DNA of 6,835 bases. Source: Actinomycetota bacterium (lineage in GTDB: Bacteria; Actinomycetota; Actinomycetes; Nanopelagicales; Nanopelagicaceae). The notes beneath the pieces are model-generated. The model was given only the letters and a program-made list of their open reading frames with translations. It ran no database searches and was not told the origin of the DNA. The stretch spans positions 1 through 6,835 of the forward strand of contig WLQO01000060.1 of NCBI GenBank assembly GCA_009698295.1, in the 5' to 3' direction. Both the position numbers and the translations under genes were made by a program. Shown here piece by piece: positions 1 to 6,610 of this stretch (positions are counted from its first letter, which is position 1; each line of letters opens with the position of its first letter).

Positions 1-1
1 C

Positions 2-400
2 GAAAATACAATCGTTATCGATTGCGATGTTTTGCAAGCCGATGGCGGAACTCGAACTGCAGCAATTACCGGCGCATATGTTGCACTAGCCGATGCAATT
101 GCCTGGGCGAAGTCACAAGGACATATCAAGGCAGATTCCAAACCTTTGAGCGACTCAGTTGCTGCCGTCTCAGTTGGAATTATTGACGGTGTTCCGATGT
201 TAGATCTTTGCTATGAAGAAGATGTGCGCGCAGATACTGATATGAATGTTGTCTGCAGCGGTGATGGAAGATTTATTGAAGTGCAAGGAACTGCTGAAGG
301 CGTTCCATTTGATCGCAATCTTCTTAACTCTCTCCTCGATTTGGCAGTTGCCGGTTGCGTTGAACTAGAGAAAATTCAGAAAGCGGCGCTTGCGAAGTGA
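2..400 (+). CDS. rph: Ribonuclease PH, C-terminal part (5' end outside window)
   Basis: RNase PH is a cytosolic phosphate-dependent 3'-to-5' exoribonuclease that trims the 3' ends of tRNA precursors and takes part in RNA turnover. The reading frame is open from base 2, so the gene is cut by the window edge and the TTG at 32 is internal. The visible 132 residues begin in the conserved stretch IDCDVLQADGGTRTAAITGA, followed by DSVAAVSVGI and then the acidic motif YEEDVRADTDMNVV, which carries the family's active-site acidic residues. The helix after GTAEGVPFDR is the usual RNase PH C-terminus. The stop TGA overlaps the GTG start of the next gene, so the two are co-transcribed and probably translationally coupled. 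An rph-rdgB order is common in actinobacteria. The identification is firm; only the N-terminal half is unseen. Confidence 0.95.
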   Translation, partial: ENTIVIDCDVLQADGGTRTAAITGAYVALADAIAWAKSQGHIKADSKPLSDSVAAVSVGIIDGVPMLDLCYEEDVRADTDMNVVCSGDGRFIEVQGTAEGVPFDRNLLNSLLDLAVAGCVELEKIQKAALAK

Positions 401-1017
401 GCCCGCACAAATTGCTTCTTGCTACTCGCAATAAAGGCAAGATCGAAGAGTTTCGTCGCATTCTTGAAGATATTGCTGCCGGAGAAATAGATTTAGTTGG
501 TCTCGAGCAATTTCCCGATCTGCATGACGTAGATGAAACTGGATCCACTTTTGAAGAAAATGCTTTACTTAAAGCGCGCCAAATGTGCGCCGCATCTGGG
601 ATTCCTGCAATCGCCGATGACAGCGGTTTATGTGTAGATTATTTAAATGGTGATCCTGGAATTTTCTCGGCGAGATGGTCTGGAATTCATGGAGATGACG
701 ACGCAAATACTGCAAAAGTTTTAGAATCTTTAACCGATGTGCCGGATGAAAAGCGCAGTGCACATTTCACTTGTGTAGCCGCCCTTGCACTGCCGGATGG
801 ACGCACCCACGTTGAGCAAGCGCGCTTCGATGGATGGATTCTCCGCAGCCCAGTTGGCGATCAAGGTTTTGGATATGACCCCATATTTAGACCGGATGGA
901 TATGCTATTTCGAGCGCACAAATGAGCGCGGAAGAGAAAGATGCAATCAGCCATCGTGGAAAATCACTCCGCGCTATCGCACCTCATGTCATCACTTTGC
1001 TCAACTCCCTAGGCTAA
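397..1017 (+). CDS. rdgB: RdgB/HAM1 family XTP/dITP pyrophosphatase
   Basis: This enzyme hydrolyses dITP, XTP and ITP to monophosphates plus pyrophosphate, keeping deaminated purines out of DNA and RNA. The 206 residues match the usual family length (about 200). Visible family motifs are the N-terminal nucleotide-binding ATRNKGK (residues 9-15, with the conserved Lys13), TFEENALLKA (51-60), the catalytic acidic motif DDSGL (74-78), the GDPGIFSARWSG loop (85-96), FGYDPIF (158-164) and the base-recognition SHRGKS (185-190). The GTG at 397 is chosen because the nucleotide-binding motif must start within about 10 residues of the N-terminus and because GTGA gives a 4-bp stop/start overlap with rph. 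No strong Shine-Dalgarno is seen, which fits coupling by re-initiation. Nothing is truncated and all key motifs are present. Confidence 0.96.
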   Translation: MSPHKLLLATRNKGKIEEFRRILEDIAAGEIDLVGLEQFPDLHDVDETGSTFEENALLKARQMCAASGIPAIADDSGLCVDYLNGDPGIFSARWSGIHGDDDANTAKVLESLTDVPDEKRSAHFTCVAALALPDGRTHVEQARFDGWILRSPVGDQGFGYDPIFRPDGYAISSAQMSAEEKDAISHRGKSLRAIAPHVITLLNSLG

Positions 1018-1047
1018 ACTTTGCTCATACGAGATCGTTCAACCATG

Positions 1048-1053
1048 AAGGAG
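1048..1053 (+). promoter_or_regulatory. Strong Shine-Dalgarno fixing the GTG start at 1061
   Basis: AAGGAG lies 7 nt before the GTG at 1061. This supports GTG as the true start, giving a protein that begins MAVKKK, rather than a later codon inside the lysine repeats. The 43-bp gap after rdgB shows no convincing promoter, so the gene is probably read from the rph-rdgB transcript, though a weak promoter inside rdgB cannot be excluded. Confidence 0.8.
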
Positions 1054-1060
1054 TTTTACC

Positions 1061-1921
1061 GTGGCCGTAAAGAAAAAAGCTGCAACTAAAAAAGTTGCTA
1101 AGAAAAAAGTAGCCAAGAAGGTAGCCAAGAAGGCTCCTGCTAAGAAGAAGACTGCTGCTAAGAAGGTTGCGAAGAAGGCTCCCGCAAAGAAGAAGTCAGC
1201 TGCGAAGAAGGTAGCGAAGAAGGCTCCTGCAAAGAAGAAGGCCGCAGCCAAAAAAGTAGCCAAGAAAACTCCGGCTAAGAAGTCAACTTCTGCTAACAAA
1301 ATAGTTATTCCTCCAGTACCACTGGGCGGTAGCAAGAGCGCCTCTCGTGTAAATGTCACAACAATGCCGACGCCTGTTAAGCAAGCGCCAGCTAAGCCAA
1401 GTGCTGCTCCGAAACAAGGAACATCACCTCGCGTATTTATTGCAGCAATTCTCGGTATTGCACTTCTTGCAGTCATCGTGATTTCTCGCCCAGCTTCTAA
1501 CGATGATGACGCTGCTCCCGCGATAACTCCCGCAGCATCAGAATCAGCTGCTCCTGAAATGTCAGAAGCAGCAACTCCTGAAGCATCACAATCAGCAACA
1601 ACAGAAGCAGTCGCTGCTGTTGAAGCGCCAGGACGTTTCATTGGAAATTGGAAAGATTCTGCAAAATCTATAATGGTTATTACCTGGAGAGCGCCTGCAG
1701 CAACTGCAGGTCTTACAGGCTATAAATTTGAAGTACGTTCTGGAATGAACGGTGAGTGGAAAGAATATGGAATGCTCCCAGCAACTCAACTTTCAGTTGA
1801 ATTGACTAAGGCATCAACAAATGGTGAAACTCACTTCAGAGTGTCATCAGTTTATTCTGATGGACAGATTGCAACCGTTGCCGACAACAAGGCATTTGGC
1901 TTCGGTGGTCAGTTCATTTAA
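1061..1921 (+). CDS. Membrane protein with histone-H1-like Lys/Ala repeat tail and fibronectin-III-like C-terminus
   Basis: The 286-residue protein has a clear modular build. Residues 2-75 are almost only Lys, Ala, Val and Pro, with a 15-residue repeat, resembling the C-terminal tail of histone H1 and the tails of actinobacterial HupB. Residues 76-123 form a Pro/Ala/Ser linker. Residues 125-141 (VFIAAILGIALLAVIVI) form one membrane helix. Residues 145-190 are acidic Ala/Ser/Glu/Pro-rich. Residues 192-286 look like a fibronectin type III domain (ITWRAP at 207-212, TGYKFEVR at 219-226, FRVSSV near the end). The positive-inside rule places the lysine tail in the cytoplasm and the FnIII-like domain outside. 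The inferred role is linking nucleic acid or another polyanion to the membrane; no function is established. It lies downstream of rdgB and ends at a strong terminator. FnIII is recognised by pattern only. Confidence 0.85.
   Translation: MAVKKKAATKKVAKKKVAKKVAKKAPAKKKTAAKKVAKKAPAKKKSAAKKVAKKAPAKKKAAAKKVAKKTPAKKSTSANKIVIPPVPLGGSKSASRVNVTTMPTPVKQAPAKPSAAPKQGTSPRVFIAAILGIALLAVIVISRPASNDDDAAPAITPAASESAAPEMSEAATPEASQSATTEAVAAVEAPGRFIGNWKDSAKSIMVITWRAPAATAGLTGYKFEVRSGMNGEWKEYGMLPATQLSVELTKASTNGETHFRVSSVYSDGQIATVADNKAFGFGGQFI
1115..1285 (+). repeat. In-frame 45-bp tandem repeat (3.8 copies) coding for a Lys/Ala repeat
   Basis: Codons 19-75 consist of a 15-residue unit, KKVAKKAPAKKK followed by three residues (TAA, SAA or AAA). 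It is repeated three times in full and once in part; the last copy has Thr for Ala and ends KKS. Codons vary between units (AAG/AAA, GCT/GCA/GCC), so this is an old protein repeat rather than a recent slippage product. Each unit carries 7 lysines. Copy number is likely to vary between strains, as it does for similar tails in mycobacterial HupB. Confidence 0.9.
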
Positions 1922-1935
1922 ATTCTTACATTGAT

Positions 1936-1970
1936 AAAAACCCTCAGCTAATCGGCTGGGGGTTTTTATT
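1936..1970. terminator. Bidirectional rho-independent terminator between convergent genes
   Basis: AAAAACCCTCAGC pairs with GCTGGGGGTTTTT around a short loop near AATC, giving about 13 pairs plus one closing wobble pair (one further G-T wobble in the stem). The T-run at 1963-1970 serves the + gene ending at 1921. The A-run at 1936-1940 becomes a T-run on the minus strand, serving the gene ending at 1988. The position between two convergent stops fits a shared terminator. Confidence 0.92.
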
Positions 1971-1987
1971 TTGGGCTTAAAAAGTGA

Positions 1988-3742
1988 TTACAAAAAGCTA
2001 ACGATTGCCGCAACATAAGCGCGCGCGCCCGCAGGTACCAAGTGGACTCCATCGGGTGCAAAGTATTCAGGGTGACCATCTGAAATTTGGTCCCATCTAA
2101 CAACAAAGGTATTTGGATATTTTGCGGCAATTTCATTGATTAGTGCGTTATTTGCTTCTCGCCATGGTCTAGGAACCGCGGTGTTTACAACGACACGTAA
2201 AGGAGCGGTCTTTACTGCTTCAAATACTGCACTTACTTGAGCTCTGGTCAAGGTGTTGTTATTACCAAGATTGAACACGACCGGTGAATTATTAGCCAAT
2301 GGCCCGTCGTGCATCATTACTTCCAAGAGTTCAGGTGCTTGTCGCCCAACGCGCGCGTTAATTATCGCTATCGGATGGCTAACTTCTAATTCGTGGCGGA
2401 TTCCCAGAATTACTGAATCACCTGTAACCCAAAGTCCAGGCTGTGTCGAGTCTTCTACCTGTGTAATAACAGGTTTATCCGCATCCTTTAACAGTTGGAT
2501 CAACTTTTTATTTTTCTTTTCGACTGTAACCAGCGCATTGACGCTTACTGAGGCAGAGATCAAAAGTATTAGAGTTGTACCAAGAGCCACTGCGGTTTTC
2601 TGGCGTTTACGAACATCTTGAGTTCTATATTTCATGCCGCCAAACCAGTATGCGACAGCACCACTGCGAATTGGAAGTTCAACGAGACGTAGCGAAATAT
2701 CAGCCAGAGCAAGAACGAGCAATATGCGCAGTGAGAAGAGCGCCCAATCCTCTCCAGCTAAGTCAACCTGCGGGCGTGAGATTTGAAAGATAACCCAATG
2801 CCATAAGTAAATTGCATATGAGCGCTCACCAATCCAAAGCAAAACTTTTGTGCGAAGCAGAGGTGCAAATCTGGAAGCTGGGTGCACTATCGAAATTAAT
2901 ATTGCAGTGCCGAAGATGCCTGCGAGTGGAAAGGCTAATTTGTAAAGCGTTGGTTTGGTTTCATCGATCAGAAGGAATGTGGCAAGTATTCCGATAAATC
3001 CAAAGACTCCAATACCGTCGATGAAATCTTGCGCACGACGCGAAACATGAAGGCTAAAGTTTTGGGGGATCCAACTAACTGCAAGTGCTGCGCCTAAGAA
3101 AAGCCCAATACTGTGAGTATCAGTTCCGAAGTAAACGTGGCTCACTTTGGATGAACTAGCAGCATCTAGCTGGAATGAGACAAACATTAAGGTGATTCCG
3201 GATATTGCCGCGATGGTCAGTGCAGCTACCGGTATTAATTTGCGGCCTAAATATCTTAAAACCAGAAGCAGAATGAGCGGCCAAAGAAGATAAAACTGGG
3301 CTTCTACAGCGAGCGACCAAGTGTGTTGGAGCAGTGGCGGACGTCCGCTAGTCTCAAAGTAATCTTGGTGGTTAAAAACCAACCACCAATTCATGCCACC
3401 GAAGAGTGAAAATGGTGCATCTGTAAGAAATCTCTTTGTTGTATCTGGTGCCCAAAGCCCAACCACAATCGAAGTAAGAACAATCATGAAAACTAGTGGC
3501 GGCAAAAGTCTTCGGACTCTGGCCATGTAAAAATCTCGTAGATCTAATCCGCCACGCTCTTGAATTGAATCTAAGAGCAAGCGAGTAATTACATATCCAG
3601 AGATTACAAAGAAGAGATCAACACCAAGGAATCCACCTGGAATCCAAGAGATTCCTAAGTGATAGAGCGCTACCGCAATTACTGCGATCGCTCGCAACCC
3701 ATCAATGGCAGGGATGTATTGGATACCGCGCTTGGTAGCCAT
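1988..3742 (-). CDS. Membrane O-acyltransferase with C-terminal SGNH domain (OatA-like)
   Basis: This 584-residue protein has the two-module build of cell-envelope O-acetyltransferases. The N-terminal acyltransferase-3 domain (about 8-380, many membrane helices) shows DGLRAIAV (14-21), the conserved His28 in LYH, GGFLGVDLFFVISGY (36-50), RVRR (75-78), WSLAVE and the ERSYAIYLWHW helix. An extra helix (384-405) leads to an external SGNH domain with Gly-Asp-Ser (Ser443), Gly-Asn-Asn (493-495) and Asp564/His567 in DGVH. The family moves acyl groups across the membrane onto a surface sugar, typically peptidoglycan muramic acid in OatA; the substrate here is not shown by sequence. Residue 148 is Ala where WSLxVEEQFY usually has a second Glu. 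It starts 5 bp after the coiled-coil gene, with no clear Shine-Dalgarno, suggesting coupling. Confidence 0.92.
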   Translation of the reverse strand: MATKRGIQYIPAIDGLRAIAVIAVALYHLGISWIPGGFLGVDLFFVISGYVITRLLLDSIQERGGLDLRDFYMARVRRLLPPLVFMIVLTSIVVGLWAPDTTKRFLTDAPFSLFGGMNWWLVFNHQDYFETSGRPPLLQHTWSLAVEAQFYLLWPLILLLVLRYLGRKLIPVAALTIAAISGITLMFVSFQLDAASSSKVSHVYFGTDTHSIGLFLGAALAVSWIPQNFSLHVSRRAQDFIDGIGVFGFIGILATFLLIDETKPTLYKLAFPLAGIFGTAILISIVHPASRFAPLLRTKVLLWIGERSYAIYLWHWVIFQISRPQVDLAGEDWALFSLRILLVLALADISLRLVELPIRSGAVAYWFGGMKYRTQDVRKRQKTAVALGTTLILLISASVSVNALVTVEKKNKKLIQLLKDADKPVITQVEDSTQPGLWVTGDSVILGIRHELEVSHPIAIINARVGRQAPELLEVMMHDGPLANNSPVVFNLGNNNTLTRAQVSAVFEAVKTAPLRVVVNTAVPRPWREANNALINEIAAKYPNTFVVRWDQISDGHPEYFAPDGVHLVPAGARAYVAAIVSFL

Positions 3743-3747
3743 CTTAA

Positions 3748-4551
3748 TTACCGACGCTTAGCGGGTTTTTTCTTTGCAACCTTTTTCTTTGCTGCGGCTT
3801 TCTTTGTAGGCGCGGCAAGAGCTGGCTTTGTGCGTTGGCTAACTACCTTCTTTGGTCCAGTATCAATAACGGAATTATCTGCATTTAAATTATCGTTAAC
3901 GCTCTTATGGAGTTCGGCGAGACGGCCATATGCGCCATCTAAGCGAGATCGGCTCTGTGAGATTGCCTGCTCTGCAGCATCAAGTGATTGAGTTTGAATG
4001 CGATAGAGGCGTTCTGCTTCAGAGATTACGCCACTTAACCATTGGCGATATTCAGCAACTTCTCCTGTGGCCTCAGTGATAATTCTTTCGCCTTCGCGAC
4101 GAGCAGCTTGCGCCAGCGCTGCGGCTTCACGTCGCTTCTCATCAAAGACAGATTGAGCTTCACGCTCTGCTTGTGCAACTCTTTCAGCTGCTTCTGCTTC
4201 TGCGACATTTATATATTTACGACCGCGGGCTTCAGCGCCTGAGAGAATGGATCGCGCTTTTGTTTCTGCACCTTCGAGAGCATCTTTTGCTTGGCGGGAG
4301 GCTTCTAAGACAATTCTTTCTGATGCCGATAGCGCTTTCGCTTCGCGACTTTGGGCAGATTTAATCATCGACATGGCGGTTTCAGTTGCCAAGATTTCAA
4401 ACTCTTCTTTACTCAAAGTTGTGATGTCGCGACGAGAGCGCAGATCATTTAATTGCGATTCGAGTTCGCGGATGCGATCAACCGATGAGGGAGCAGCGCT
4501 TTCGCTCTCTTTAAATCCAACCCAATTTAGGAAATTTTTCTTCTCAGCCAT
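3748..4551 (-). CDS. DivIVA-like coiled-coil protein with lysine-rich C-terminal tail
   Basis: This 267-residue protein is predicted to be cytoplasmic, with no signal peptide or membrane helix. After a short N-terminus (MAEKKNFLNWVGF), residues about 24-41 form a first heptad-like helix (VDRIRELESQLNDLRSRR). Residues about 48-220 are a long Ala/Glu/Arg-rich helix of the kind seen in DivIVA/Wag31-type scaffolds and ATP synthase b-like stalks. The C-terminus (about 228-267) is disordered and ends in a basic tail, AAAKKKVAKKKPAKRR. The hallmark N-terminal DivIVA membrane-binding motif is not seen, so the assignment is to the general class, not to Wag31 itself. The acyltransferase gene follows 5 bp downstream, suggesting a shared envelope role. 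The ATG at 4551 is chosen because a -10 box sits exactly where a leaderless transcript would start. Confidence 0.8.
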   Translation of the reverse strand: MAEKKNFLNWVGFKESESAAPSSVDRIRELESQLNDLRSRRDITTLSKEEFEILATETAMSMIKSAQSREAKALSASERIVLEASRQAKDALEGAETKARSILSGAEARGRKYINVAEAEAAERVAQAEREAQSVFDEKRREAAALAQAARREGERIITEATGEVAEYRQWLSGVISEAERLYRIQTQSLDAAEQAISQSRSRLDGAYGRLAELHKSVNDNLNADNSVIDTGPKKVVSQRTKPALAAPTKKAAAKKKVAKKKPAKRR

Positions 4552-4557
4552 GTGCCT

Positions 4558-4563
4558 AGATTA
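4558..4563 (-). promoter_or_regulatory. Candidate leaderless promoter (-10 TAATCT) for the coiled-coil gene
   Basis: On the minus strand TAATCT is followed by exactly 6 nt (AGGCAC) and then the ATG at 4551. With the usual 6-nt offset, transcription would begin at the A of the ATG. No Shine-Dalgarno is present, which fits a leaderless mRNA, a frequent arrangement in actinobacteria. No good -35 box is seen at 17-18 nt. If real, it splits the minus-strand block into two transcription units. Confidence 0.5.
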
Positions 4564-4595
4564 GAGCAAAGGCGCTAACTCTAAAAGTGGGTGAT

Positions 4596-5264
4596 TTATT
4601 GGCGGTATATAGCGAAGGAGACCGCGAGATATTGCGATACCCACGCTGCCAGAACAAAGATATGGAAGAGCTCATGGAAGCCGAAGTACTTGGCGTTGCG
4701 TCCTGGCTTCTTCAGAGCATAAAAAATGGCTCCAACGGAATAGAGAAGCCCACCGATAATAATTGGGATTAAGACCCAGAATCCGCCTTCGTCGTAAAGC
4801 TGCGGTGTGTAGACAATGGCTACCCAGCCAAGAAGTAAATAGTTAGCAACATATAACCATCTGGGAGCGTTGATCCAAAAAATACGAAGTGCTACTCCAG
4901 CTAGCGCACCCACCCAAACAACAGAGAGCAAAATCGTGCGATCGTTGCCATGCAACAAGGCAACGGCAAATGGTGTGTACGAACCTGCGATTAATAAATT
5001 TATATTGGCATGATCCCAGCGGCGCCAGATCTTCTTCTTCTCCGGAGACCACGGAACGCGGTGATAAATTGCAGAAACGCTAAAGAGCATGATTGCGCTG
5101 ATTGAGTAAAGAGCAACGGCAAATTTAAGTGAACTCTTACTTAAAATAAATAGAACTAGCGAGGCGATAATTACAACCGGGGTAGCGCCTAAGTGAAACC
5201 AGCCCCGCAACTTTGGCGGAACAACTGCTGCTAATTTTTCGCGCTCGTTCGCTTCTTTACTCAT
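4596..5264 (-). CDS. Hemolysin III / PAQR family membrane protein
   Basis: The 222-residue protein has about seven hydrophobic helices and matches the hemolysin III (YqfA/PAQR) superfamily in length and motifs. It opens with RGWFHLGATP (20-29), then shows SAIYHR (64-69, His68), WDHANINLLIAGSYTPF (from 83) and a late FHELFHIF (196-203) with His197 and His201. His68 plus the HxxxH pair are the family's metal-binding residues and suggest a zinc-dependent intramembrane hydrolase, as shown for PAQR relatives. Despite the name, haemolysis is unproven for most members and lipid or stress roles are more likely. It starts 9 bp after the transporter stop, with only a weak AGAG about 7 nt before the ATG, so it is probably co-transcribed with the transporter. 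It is intact and the family call is firm; the substrate is unknown. Confidence 0.93.
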   Translation of the reverse strand: MSKEANEREKLAAVVPPKLRGWFHLGATPVVIIASLVLFILSKSSLKFAVALYSISAIMLFSVSAIYHRVPWSPEKKKIWRRWDHANINLLIAGSYTPFAVALLHGNDRTILLSVVWVGALAGVALRIFWINAPRWLYVANYLLLGWVAIVYTPQLYDEGGFWVLIPIIIGGLLYSVGAIFYALKKPGRNAKYFGFHELFHIFVLAAWVSQYLAVSFAIYRQ

Positions 5265-5273
5265 TATGCAACT

Positions 5274-6494
5274 CTACGGGTTAACAACGGGTTTTAGGTC
5301 GCGCACAGATTTAACGAAGAGTGATGTCAGCGCGGCGATTAAAGTCATTGAGCCTGTTACATAGATCATCGTGCTCACACCGAAGGATTGTGCAAGCGGA
5401 CCAGCGATGGCGATGCCCAGGGGTGATAGTCCAAATGAACCAAATGCATCGTAAGCGACGACACGTGAGTATGACTCTTCTGGGATATGCGCTTGCAAAG
5501 AGGTGTTCCATACCACCATGAAAATATCCACCGCCATACCCGAAAAGAATGCACAGATAAGTGAAACCCATAGTGGAGATTTCATGGCGAGTGAGAAATC
5601 CCAAACTGAAGATGCTGCGATTACAAGCATTGCAAAAAATAACGGTCGTGGAAAGTGCACTTTAAGCGAAATTAGACTTCCACTCAACATTCCTAAAGTA
5701 AGAGCTGCCAAATTAAATGACCAGAACTTCGGGCCACTTGCTATATCTGCAAAGTTAAGCGGACCTAATACTTGCAACATTGACTCAAAGCCTAAGTTTA
5801 TGATCGCAAATGCGACCACCATAGTTACTACCCAAGAGCGCGAGATAAATTCAAACCAACCTGATTTAAGATCTTGAAATACAGTATTTTTGGCTTCTCG
5901 GATAATTGTTGGCAGATCTAAATTCCAGACTATTAGCCCCGCCACAAAGAAGCTAATTGCGTCGACTAATAGCGCCCATCCCGATCCGAAAGCAGTCACT
6001 AAAGTGCCACCGATGAGCGCACCAATTACATAACCAATATTTGTAGTCATGCTGATAACAGCGTTGCCATGTTGTAGCTTCGCTTTAGGCAAAATTTCGG
6101 GAAGTACTCCTGACATCGCCGGCCACCAGAGGGCATTTAATATTCCAAAGAGTGCGCCCATTAAGGCGAGTAAGAAAACACTTGAGTGACCAACTATTAG
6201 CGATATTGCGCTAATCGCAGCGAAGCCACTTCCTATTACATCTGCGCCACCGACGATTCGGTTTCTTTTAAAACGATCACCGATTACCCCGCCAAATAAC
6301 ATAAGCGCGATCATCGGAAACATGCGCGCGGCCATAACGATACTTAAATCTTTAGCGGTAGCCCCGGGAAGTGCCAAAACACCGAAAGCCAGCGCCACTG
6401 GTGAAATCCCATTGCCGACATTTGAGATAAAGCGCGAGATTGCAAGAGCGCTAAATCCGCGGTGGCTGCGGAGTTCGGTTAATTGTGAGCGCAT
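5274..6494 (-). CDS. Major facilitator superfamily transporter, exporter-like (MFS_3 / EntS type)
   Basis: This is a 406-residue polytopic membrane protein with about 12 hydrophobic helices. The first cytoplasmic loop carries an MFS motif A variant, GGVIGDRFKRNR (68-79), after the second helix. The fourth-fifth helix region (MGALFGILNALWWPAMSGVLPEILP, then NAVISMTTNIGYVIGALIGG) resembles the MFS_3/EntS branch, which exports siderophores, drugs or other small molecules. The substrate cannot be read from sequence, and no siderophore or antibiotic synthesis gene is nearby. The ATG at 6494 has no Shine-Dalgarno but is preceded at 7 nt by a -10-like TAGTCT, so a leaderless or near-leaderless start is likely. 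The hemolysin III gene follows after 9 bp, while the rhodopsin gene is divergent across 255 bp. The length is normal and no motif is missing. Confidence 0.9.
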   Translation of the reverse strand: MRSQLTELRSHRGFSALAISRFISNVGNGISPVALAFGVLALPGATAKDLSIVMAARMFPMIALMLFGGVIGDRFKRNRIVGGADVIGSGFAAISAISLIVGHSSVFLLALMGALFGILNALWWPAMSGVLPEILPKAKLQHGNAVISMTTNIGYVIGALIGGTLVTAFGSGWALLVDAISFFVAGLIVWNLDLPTIIREAKNTVFQDLKSGWFEFISRSWVVTMVVAFAIINLGFESMLQVLGPLNFADIASGPKFWSFNLAALTLGMLSGSLISLKVHFPRPLFFAMLVIAASSVWDFSLAMKSPLWVSLICAFFSGMAVDIFMVVWNTSLQAHIPEESYSRVVAYDAFGSFGLSPLGIAIAGPLAQSFGVSTMIYVTGSMTLIAALTSLFVKSVRDLKPVVNP

Positions 6495-6501
6495 ATAAGT
6501 A

Positions 6502-6507
6502 AGACTA
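6502..6507 (-). promoter_or_regulatory. Candidate near-leaderless promoter (-10 TAGTCT) for the transporter gene
   Basis: On the minus strand TAGTCT is followed by 7 nt (TACTTAT) and the ATG at 6494, so the transcript would have a 0-1 nt leader. The fit resembles the TAATCT box ahead of the coiled-coil gene. The -35 is not clear; the expected position overlaps the AAATACCCC motif (6521-6529). Confidence 0.42.
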
Positions 6508-6520
6508 GCGGCGGTGGATG

Positions 6521-6599
6521 GGGGTATTTAAGTCGGGTGATAGCCCCAGCACGAGCGTAAATTGTCCGAATTTTCTGATAAATCTCTGAGAAATACCCC
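6521..6599. repeat. Inverted pair of a 9-bp motif, AAATACCCC
   Basis: GGGGTATTT at 6521-6529 and AAATACCCC at 6591-6599 are exact inverted copies 61 bp apart. Each reads AAATACCCC in the direction of the divergent gene it precedes. The left copy lies 26 bp before the transporter ATG, overlapping its expected -35 region. A shared regulator binding both sites is one reading; no known family consensus is recognised. Confidence 0.45.
6574..6595 (+). repeat. 11-bp imperfect tandem direct repeat, first pair
   Basis: TCTGATAAATC (6574-6584) is followed directly by TCTGAGAAATA (6585-6595), with 9 of 11 positions identical. A spacing of 11 bp puts both copies on roughly the same face of the helix, as for operators contacted by adjacent subunits. 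Chance in AT-rich DNA is possible. Confidence 0.4.
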
Positions 6600-6610
6600 T
6601 TGTTCATAGT

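Noticed and set aside
569..954. Minus-strand frames opposite rdgB
   Set aside because: They are short, lack start signals and fully overlap a complete enzyme gene with all motifs.
1039..1641. 200-codon open frame on the minus strand opposite the lysine-repeat gene
   Set aside because: It is a shadow of the Lys/Ala repeat: AAG/GCN codons read backwards give CTT/NGC and no stops. The product is a low-complexity Phe/Ala/Leu string, and the + strand frame has a strong Shine-Dalgarno and a sensible domain order.
2253..2621. 122-codon + strand frame inside the acyltransferase gene
   Set aside because: It lies wholly within a strongly supported minus-strand gene encoding the SGNH domain, and the translation shows no recognisable fold or motif.
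3659..4564. Two + strand frames (110 and 105 codons) opposite the coiled-coil gene
   Set aside because: They are antisense to a long Ala/Glu/Lys-rich helix whose codons rarely give stops in reverse. No ribosome site or family motif is seen.
4552..4595. Terminator or small RNA in the 44-bp gap between the hemolysin III and coiled-coil genes
   Set aside because: No inverted repeat with a T-run is present; only a candidate -10 for the downstream gene is seen.
4596..5264. Hemolysin III gene as a virulence toxin
   Set aside because: The family name is historical. The conserved histidines point to a PAQR-type metal-dependent membrane enzyme, and nothing nearby suggests pathogenicity.
5503..5877. 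124-codon + strand frame opposite the MFS transporter gene
   Set aside because: It is antisense to a membrane-protein gene, with polar low-information translation and no start signal.
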